Positions 58,760 to 64,000 of a stretch of 64,000 bases of DNA are shown here, piece after piece (within the stretch, counting starts at the first letter, position 1; each line of letters starts with the position of its first letter). The notes beneath the pieces are model-generated. The model searched no databases. It saw nothing but the letters and a program-made list of their open reading frames with translations, and was not told the DNA's origin. Source of the DNA: Duganella guangzhouensis. Its GTDB lineage: Bacteria > Pseudomonadota > Gammaproteobacteria > Burkholderiales > Burkholderiaceae_D. The position numbers and the translations under genes were made by a program. Location: positions 1-64,000 of the forward strand of contig NZ_WKJK01000015.1 in the NCBI RefSeq assembly GCF_009674535.1. The letters are read 5' to 3'.

Positions 58760-60246
58760 ACCTGACCCTGTCGCAGCGGCTGTCGCTGGCGTTCTGCCTG
58801 TTGCTGCTGGTGTGCTGCGGCGCGTCCGCGTGGCTGCAGATCCGCGCCAACATCATGCACGAGAAGGAAGTGGTGCAAGGCTTGTCGCGCGACCTGGCAC
58901 GCAGCATCGCCCTCGATGCGCAGCTGATGCAGGCCGACGAAGAAAGCGGCGCGCCGCAAGGCGCGGCCAGCGATGGCCTCGGCCCGGCCGCAGTGCGCCG
59001 CCTGTTCAGCAAATTGATGTCGGTGAATCCCAGTGTGGAAGTGTATTTGCTCGACATGGACGGCCGCATCGTCGGCCACGCCGCGCCTCAGGGCCACCTG
59101 AAGCGCGACCACGTCAACCTGGAATACATCCACCGCTTCCTGAATAACGAGCCGTTGCCTATCCAGGGCGACGATCCGCGCAGCGAGCGCGGTCGCAAGG
59201 TGTTCAGCGCCGCCGTGCTGCGCTCCGGTGAGCAGAAGGTGGGCTATATCTACGTCATCCTGCAAAGCGAAGAGCATGACAGGCTGGCGGCGCGCGCCAC
59301 CGCCAGCTCGGTGCTGCGCACCACCTTGTGGTCGATGGCGGTGGTGGCGGCGCTGGTGCTTGTGGCCGGCTTGATCGCGTTCCGCCTCATCACGCGGCCG
59401 CTGCGCAAGCTCACCGCCACCATGCAGCAGGTGGACACGCGCGCCGATCAACTGACGCTGCCGGCGCCGCATCCCGGCGGTCCGCGTGATGAAATCGCGG
59501 TGCTGGAACAGGCATTTGGCGACATGGCGGAGCGCATCAACGATCAATGGCAAACCATGCGCCAGCTGGATAACGACCGGCGCGAAGTAGTGGCCAATAT
59601 CTCGCACGACTTGCGCACGCCACTCGGCTCGCTGCATGGCTATCTGGAGACCTTGTCGCTGAAGGATGCCACGCTGAACGCGGCCGAGCGTCAGCGCTAT
59701 CTGGAGATCGCGCTATCGCAAAGCCGTAAGGTGGGCCGGTTGGCGCAGGGCTTGTTCGAACTGGCGCGGCTGGAGCATGGCTCGGTGCAGCCGGAGCTGG
59801 AGCCGTTCTCGCTGTCGGACCTGATTCAGGACGTGTTCCAGAAATTCGAACTGCAGGCCAGCGAGCGTCAGGTGCGCCTGATGGCGACGCTGCCGCATCC
59901 GGCGCCGATGGTGCGCGCGGACCTTGGCATGATCGAACGGGTGCTGACCAATCTGTTCGATAACGCCATCCGTCACACGCCGTCCGGCGGCGAAGTGGAA
60001 ATCGCCGTTCAGCCGGCGGCGCAGGGCAGGGTGGAAGTCACGGTCAGCGACACCGGCCCCGGCGTGCCGGCCGCGCTGCGCGACAATCTGTTCCGCCGTC
60101 CGGTGGCACTGCAGGGCGAATACCGCATCGGTGGTTTGGGCCTGTTGACCGTCAACCGCATCCTGCAACTGCATCGCAGCCGCATCGACCTTGTGAGCGA
60201 ACCTGGCCTGGGCGCGGTGTTCCGCTTTACGCTGGACGCTGCGTAA
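58756..60246 (+). CDS. Sensor histidine kinase
   Basis: 496 residues from the ATG at 58756, which overlaps the regulator stop (ATGA). Two membrane helices flank a periplasmic sensor of about 150 residues; HAMP, HisKA (VVANISHDLRTPLGSLHGYL, His phospho-acceptor) and HATPase_c (NLFDNAIRHTPSGGE, GGLGLLTVNRIL) follow. The cue is unknown; oxidative envelope stress is plausible given the divergent msr genes. The 3' end overlaps the convergent AraC gene by 20 bp. Confidence 0.92.
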   Translation: MNLTLSQRLSLAFCLLLLVCCGASAWLQIRANIMHEKEVVQGLSRDLARSIALDAQLMQADEESGAPQGAASDGLGPAAVRRLFSKLMSVNPSVEVYLLDMDGRIVGHAAPQGHLKRDHVNLEYIHRFLNNEPLPIQGDDPRSERGRKVFSAAVLRSGEQKVGYIYVILQSEEHDRLAARATASSVLRTTLWSMAVVAALVLVAGLIAFRLITRPLRKLTATMQQVDTRADQLTLPAPHPGGPRDEIAVLEQAFGDMAERINDQWQTMRQLDNDRREVVANISHDLRTPLGSLHGYLETLSLKDATLNAAERQRYLEIALSQSRKVGRLAQGLFELARLEHGSVQPELEPFSLSDLIQDVFQKFELQASERQVRLMATLPHPAPMVRADLGMIERVLTNLFDNAIRHTPSGGEVEIAVQPAAQGRVEVTVSDTGPGVPAALRDNLFRRPVALQGEYRIGGLGLLTVNRILQLHRSRIDLVSEPGLGAVFRFTLDAA

Positions 60247-61036
60247 GCGGCTGACGCCACTCGGTCAGATAGTGCTGCGGCGTTTTGCCGAGGATGCGGC
60301 GGAACATGGCGCTGAACGCGCTCGGGCTGGCGTAGCCCAGCGCCGCTGCGATCTCGCCCACGCTGTCACCCTGCGCCAGCCGGCCGAAGGCTTCGGCCAG
60401 ATGCACCTGCTGCACCCATTGGCGGTAATGCAGCCCGGTCTCTTTCGGGAATAGCCGTATCAGCGTGCGCGCGCTGGCGCCCACGTCATCCGCCCACTGC
60501 TCGATATTGCGCGGGCTACCCGGATCGGCCATGATGGCCTCGCACACCGCCACCAGGCGCCGGTCACGCGGCCAGGGAATCGCGATCGGCACCGTCGCAG
60601 CAGCCGCCAGTTCGGACAGGATCAGCATCGCCAGATGCTCGCCACGACCGGGCAACGGATATTCAATCGGCTCCTCCAGCAGCGCCACAATCAATTCGCG
60701 CAACAGCGGACTGACTTCGATCACACGGCAGCTGTCGCCAAATGCCTTGGCCGCCGCCGCCTCGACATAGATGGTGCGCATGGTGACCTTGCTGATCGAA
60801 GTCCAGTGATGCACCACGCCGGACGGTATCCACAGCGCGCGGCGCGGCGGCAGTATCCACATGCCGAAGTCGGTCTTCACCCGCATTAGCCCCTGGGTGG
60901 CGTACAGCAGCTGCGCGCGCTCGTGACTGTGCGGCTTGGCGGTGACGCCGTGTTCCTCATCGCGGGCGAGGGCGGTGACCACGCGCGGCACGCGCTGATA
61001 GTCGCGGTGGTCGATGCTGCGTTGTGGGGTTGGCAT
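60227..61036 (-). CDS. AraC family transcriptional regulator
   Basis: 269 residues from the ATG at 61036; a GTG at 61042 is also possible and neither has a clear ribosome binding site. An N-terminal cupin (HSHERAQLLYATQGLMRV) and a C-terminal double HTH, with VGEIAAALGYASPSAFSAMF and RRILGKTPQHYL, are seen. Divergent from the MFS transporter gene, which it probably controls. Confidence 0.9.
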   Translation of the reverse strand: MPTPQRSIDHRDYQRVPRVVTALARDEEHGVTAKPHSHERAQLLYATQGLMRVKTDFGMWILPPRRALWIPSGVVHHWTSISKVTMRTIYVEAAAAKAFGDSCRVIEVSPLLRELIVALLEEPIEYPLPGRGEHLAMLILSELAAAATVPIAIPWPRDRRLVAVCEAIMADPGSPRNIEQWADDVGASARTLIRLFPKETGLHYRQWVQQVHLAEAFGRLAQGDSVGEIAAALGYASPSAFSAMFRRILGKTPQHYLTEWRQPLTQRPA

Positions 61037-61119
61037 TGTCACTTATTCGACGAAAGTTGGAATATCAAGCTTTGCCAACCATATTACACTCAATCGTCCC
61101 AAAATAAAGATTAAACATC

Positions 61120-62313
61120 ATGACTACTGCCGCTATCAGCCGTCCTCACGGCGAAACCGTTATGCAGATTCTTGGCGCGGTCGCGCTGGTTCACCTGCTG
61201 AACGATCTGACCCAGGCTATGCTGCCTTCGATTTATCCGATGCTGAAGTCCGAGTTTGGCCTCAGCTTCACCCAGGTCGGCCTGATCACGCTGACCTTCC
61301 AGTGCACTGCCTCGCTGCTGCAGCCGTGGATCGGCTTTTACACCGACAAGCGCCCGATGCCTTTCCTGCTGCCGATGGGGATGGTGGCCACGCTGATCGG
61401 CGTGTTGATGATGTCGTTCGCGTCTTCGTTCCCCGGCCTGCTGGTGTCGGCGGCGCTGATCGGCGTCGGTTCCTCGACTTTCCACCCGGAGGCTTCGCGC
61501 GTGGCGCGGGCGGCGTCCGGCGGCCGTTTCGGCTTCGCGCAATCGCTGTTCCAGGTGGGCGGTAACGCCGGTTCGGCGCTTGGTCCGGTGCTGGCGGCGG
61601 CGGTGATCATCGGCCGTGGCCAGGGCAATATCGCCTGGTTCGCGGTGGGCGTGGCGGCCGCGATCGCGGTGCTGGTGTACGTGAGCCGTTGGCATACGCA
61701 TCATCTGGCGCAGCCGAAGAAGGCGGCCGCCGTTGTGGCCTCGCCGTTGTCCAAGGGGCGCGTGTATGGCGCGCTGACGGTGCTGGCGCTGCTGGTCTTC
61801 TCCAAATACATCTACATGTCCAGCCTGACCAGCTACTACACCTTCTACCTGATCGACAAATTCGGCGTGTCGGTGTCGAACGCGCAGATGTATCTGTTCC
61901 TGTTCCTGGCGGCGGTGGCGGCCGGTACCTTCATGGGTGGCCCGATTGGTGACCGCATCGGCCGCAAGCGCGTGATCTGGATCTCGATCCTGGGCGCGGC
62001 GCCGTTCACGCTGGCGCTGCCTTACGTTGGCCTGTTCTGGACCGCGGTGTTGAGCGTGGTGATCGGCTTTGTGATTTCGTCGGCGTTTTCCGCCATCGTG
62101 GTGTTTGCGCAGGAACTCATGCCGGGCAAGGTGGGCATGGTGGCGGGGATCTTCTTTGGTCTGATGTTTGGCGTCAGCGGCATCGGCGCGGCGGCGATGG
62201 GCCATCTGGCCGACATCAACGGCATCGGCTATGTCTACAACCTGTGTTCCTACCTGCCGCTGCTGGGCATCCTGACGGTGCTGCTGCCGCATATCGAGCA
62301 GCAGCACAAATAA
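61120..62313 (+). CDS. MFS transporter, fosmidomycin-resistance (Fsr) type
   Basis: 397 residues with twelve predicted helices. Typical Fsr features are the N-terminal HLLNDLTQAMLPSIYPML, FTQVGLITLTFQCTASLLQP and the ISVGSSTFHPEASRVAR-like GVGSSTFHPEASRVARAASG. Members export fosmidomycin or small metabolites. It lies 83 bp from the divergent AraC gene. Confidence 0.93.
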   Translation: MTTAAISRPHGETVMQILGAVALVHLLNDLTQAMLPSIYPMLKSEFGLSFTQVGLITLTFQCTASLLQPWIGFYTDKRPMPFLLPMGMVATLIGVLMMSFASSFPGLLVSAALIGVGSSTFHPEASRVARAASGGRFGFAQSLFQVGGNAGSALGPVLAAAVIIGRGQGNIAWFAVGVAAAIAVLVYVSRWHTHHLAQPKKAAAVVASPLSKGRVYGALTVLALLVFSKYIYMSSLTSYYTFYLIDKFGVSVSNAQMYLFLFLAAVAAGTFMGGPIGDRIGRKRVIWISILGAAPFTLALPYVGLFWTAVLSVVIGFVISSAFSAIVVFAQELMPGKVGMVAGIFFGLMFGVSGIGAAAMGHLADINGIGYVYNLCSYLPLLGILTVLLPHIEQQHK

Positions 62314-62316
62314 GCA

Positions 62317-63729
62317 TCAGGCGTCGATAAAGCGCATTTTGAAGTTGCGGCCTTTGATGGTGCCAAAGTCGCCGCCCAGCGGATTGCCTTTGCTGAGGTT
62401 ATCAAAGGCATCGTAAGCGACGCGGCGGTCGATGGCGACGTAGGTCTGGAATTCGGTCACGTTGATCTTGCCCACGTGTTCCTTGGTCAGGCCCGCGTCG
62501 CCGGTCAGGGCGCCCAGCACGTCGCCTGGGCGTACCTTGTCCTTTTTGCCGCCGGAGATCACCAGCGTCATCATCGGCGCCGGATCGACGGCGTAATGGC
62601 CTTCCTCATCCAGGCTATCCAGGTCGTACCATTCGACCGGCTGGCCCTGATATTCCTCGATCAGCTTGACCCACTTCTTCTCGTTCGGCGCGCACAGCGA
62701 CAGCGCCATGCCGCTTTCACCACCACGGCCGGTGCGGCCGACACGGTGGATGTGGACCTCGGTGTCCTTGGAGACGTCGACGTTGATCACCGCTTCCAGA
62801 TTCGGGATATCCAGGCCGCGCGCGGCGACGTCGGTGGCCACCAGTACAGAACAGCTACGGTTGGCAAACAGGATCAGTATCTCGTCGCGCTCACGTTGTT
62901 CCAGTTCGCCGTACAGTGCCAGTGCGGAGAAGCCTTGTTCGCGCAGCGATTCCACCAGTTCGCGGCACTGTACCTTGGTGTTGCAGAAGGCGATGGCCGA
63001 TACCGGCTTGTAGTGGCCCAGCAGACGCGCCACGGCGCTGTTACGCTGGTCGAAGCCGATTTCGAAGAACAGCTGTTCGATCTTGCTGTTGTCATGCTGC
63101 GCTTCGACCGTGACTTCGACCGGATCGGCCAGGAAGTCGTCGGTGGCGCGGCGGATATCGTCCGGGTAGGTGGCCGAGAACAGCAAGGTCTGACGGCGTT
63201 TCGGGCAGGCGCTGACGATGCCGGCGATTTCATCGTAAAAGCCCATGTCGGTCATGCGGTCCGCCTCGTCCAGCACCAGGGTGCTCACCTTGGACAGGTC
63301 CAGCGTGTTGCGGCCCAGGTGGTCGCGCACGCGGCCCGGGGTGCCGACGATGATGTGGGCGCCGTGTTCCAGCGAAGCGATCTGCGGCCGCATCGGCGAA
63401 CCGCCGGTCAGCACCAGCACCTTGACGTTCCCGGTGGAACGCGCCAGCCGGCGCAATTCGTTGGCCACCTGGTCGGCCAGTTCGCGGGTAGGACACAGCA
63501 CCAGCGCCTGCACCGCAAACCAGGCCGGATTCAGCTTGGCCAGAATGCCGATGCCAAAAGCGGCGGTTTTGCCGCTGCCGGTCTTGGCCTGGGCGATCAG
63601 GTCGCGGCCTTCCAGCACCGACGGCAGGCTTTGCGCCTGGATCGTGGTCATCTCCTTGTAGCCGAGCGAGTCGAGGTTGGCCAAAAAGTCGGGATTCAGC
63701 GGCAGGCTGGCGAAGGAGGTGGAAGTCAT
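62317..63729 (-). CDS. dbpA: ATP-dependent RNA helicase DbpA
   Basis: 470-residue DEAD-box helicase involved in 50S assembly through 23S rRNA helix 92. Q motif region, Walker A AKTGSGKTAAFG, DEAD in LVLDEADRMTDMG, SAT, and HRVGRTGRGGE are all present. The C-terminal DbpA RNA-binding domain ends in KGRNFKMRFIDA, which identifies DbpA rather than other DEAD helicases. It is convergent with the MFS gene, 3 bp apart. Confidence 0.95.
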   Translation of the reverse strand: MTSTSFASLPLNPDFLANLDSLGYKEMTTIQAQSLPSVLEGRDLIAQAKTGSGKTAAFGIGILAKLNPAWFAVQALVLCPTRELADQVANELRRLARSTGNVKVLVLTGGSPMRPQIASLEHGAHIIVGTPGRVRDHLGRNTLDLSKVSTLVLDEADRMTDMGFYDEIAGIVSACPKRRQTLLFSATYPDDIRRATDDFLADPVEVTVEAQHDNSKIEQLFFEIGFDQRNSAVARLLGHYKPVSAIAFCNTKVQCRELVESLREQGFSALALYGELEQRERDEILILFANRSCSVLVATDVAARGLDIPNLEAVINVDVSKDTEVHIHRVGRTGRGGESGMALSLCAPNEKKWVKLIEEYQGQPVEWYDLDSLDEEGHYAVDPAPMMTLVISGGKKDKVRPGDVLGALTGDAGLTKEHVGKINVTEFQTYVAIDRRVAYDAFDNLSKGNPLGGDFGTIKGRNFKMRFIDA

Positions 63730-63836
63730 GGTGGCGGACCCTGTTATAAAAGGATGTGGGCACAGTCTAACAGGCTAATGGTAGCCTGGCCCACTGTGCT
63801 GGTGGTGTGTGGAAGCTGTACGGCTGCTGTGCCGTA

Positions 63837-64000
63837 TCAGTCACGCTTCCAGATCGGCAGACCGGTCAGGTCGAGATTATCGTCGCGGACCCAGATCGGC
63901 AGCCCGGTGGTGTCGGTTGGCTCCAGCAGCAGCATTTGCTCTTGCTTGAGCGAGGGACGCCGGGCGCGCGGCGGCGGCGGACGCTTTGCTTCCGGTTCGA
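63837..64000 (-). CDS. 3' end of an unidentified gene
   Basis: The last 54 codons of a gene that begins beyond the right edge. The visible tail has a Pro/Arg-rich part (KRPPPPRARRPSLKQEQ) and then two copies of TGLPIW, spaced as TGLPIWVRDDNLDLTGLPIW and followed by KRD. Codon pattern and the in-frame repeat support real coding. No family recognised. Confidence 0.6.
   Translation of the reverse strand, partial: EPEAKRPPPPRARRPSLKQEQMLLLEPTDTTGLPIWVRDDNLDLTGLPIWKRD

Overview
The window looks like a chromosomal segment of a GC-rich, flagellated betaproteobacterium of the family Oxalobacteraceae (Massilia/Duganella/Janthinobacterium type). The signs are an EarP/EF-P pair with Arg32, a PEP-CTERM protein, a flhDC-motAB-che cluster in betaproteobacterial order, an apbC/metG divergent pair and a DUF3460-scpA-panC run. 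The placement is an inference from gene content; no 16S gene is present.

Layout. 1-8.4 kb: the end of a MocR-type regulator, htpG with a heat-shock promoter, an exported CocE-type hydrolase preceded by a 31-bp inverted repeat, a CHRD/PEP-CTERM protein and kynU-kynA. 8.4-22.6 kb: a 548-bp regulatory region with two sigma-28-type promoters, then flhD, flhC, a membrane methyltransferase, motA, motB, a CheZ-like phosphatase, cheY, cheA, cheW, an MCP, cheR, cheD, cheB, a second cheY and an HDOD protein. 22.6-38.9 kb: mostly housekeeping and small metabolic genes (panC, scpA, a DMT transporter, a LysR/GST/PNPOx-like set, metG, apbC, a TetR-controlled DSD1-type enzyme, gltX). 39.0-39.7 kb: three tRNA-Ala(GGC)/tRNA-Glu(TTC) pairs. 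39.7-45.1 kb: small accessory genes and a giant DUF3857/transglutaminase/Sel1 protein, followed by two more tRNA-Glu genes, so identical tRNA-Glu copies flank this stretch.

45.4-48.6 kb holds the most unusual locus. A subtilase without an obvious Sec signal is encoded with a 100-residue protein that resembles the subtilase's own prodomain, and with a glycine-zipper repeat protein of unknown function. 48.7-53.7 kb: earP, efp, an amidase, and a translationally coupled pair. The second protein of that pair looks like an archaeo-eukaryotic primase (AEP) fold of the TOTE type with its catalytic residues replaced.

53.8-60.2 kb: a hydrolase, then an envelope methionine-sulfoxide repair operon (Tat-type MsrB, a CcdA-thioredoxin membrane protein, lipoprotein MsrA) divergent from a two-component system. 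60.2-64 kb: an AraC regulator divergent from a fosmidomycin-resistance-type MFS transporter, dbpA, and the 3' end of one more gene. No CRISPR array, insertion-sequence transposase, prophage or rRNA was seen.
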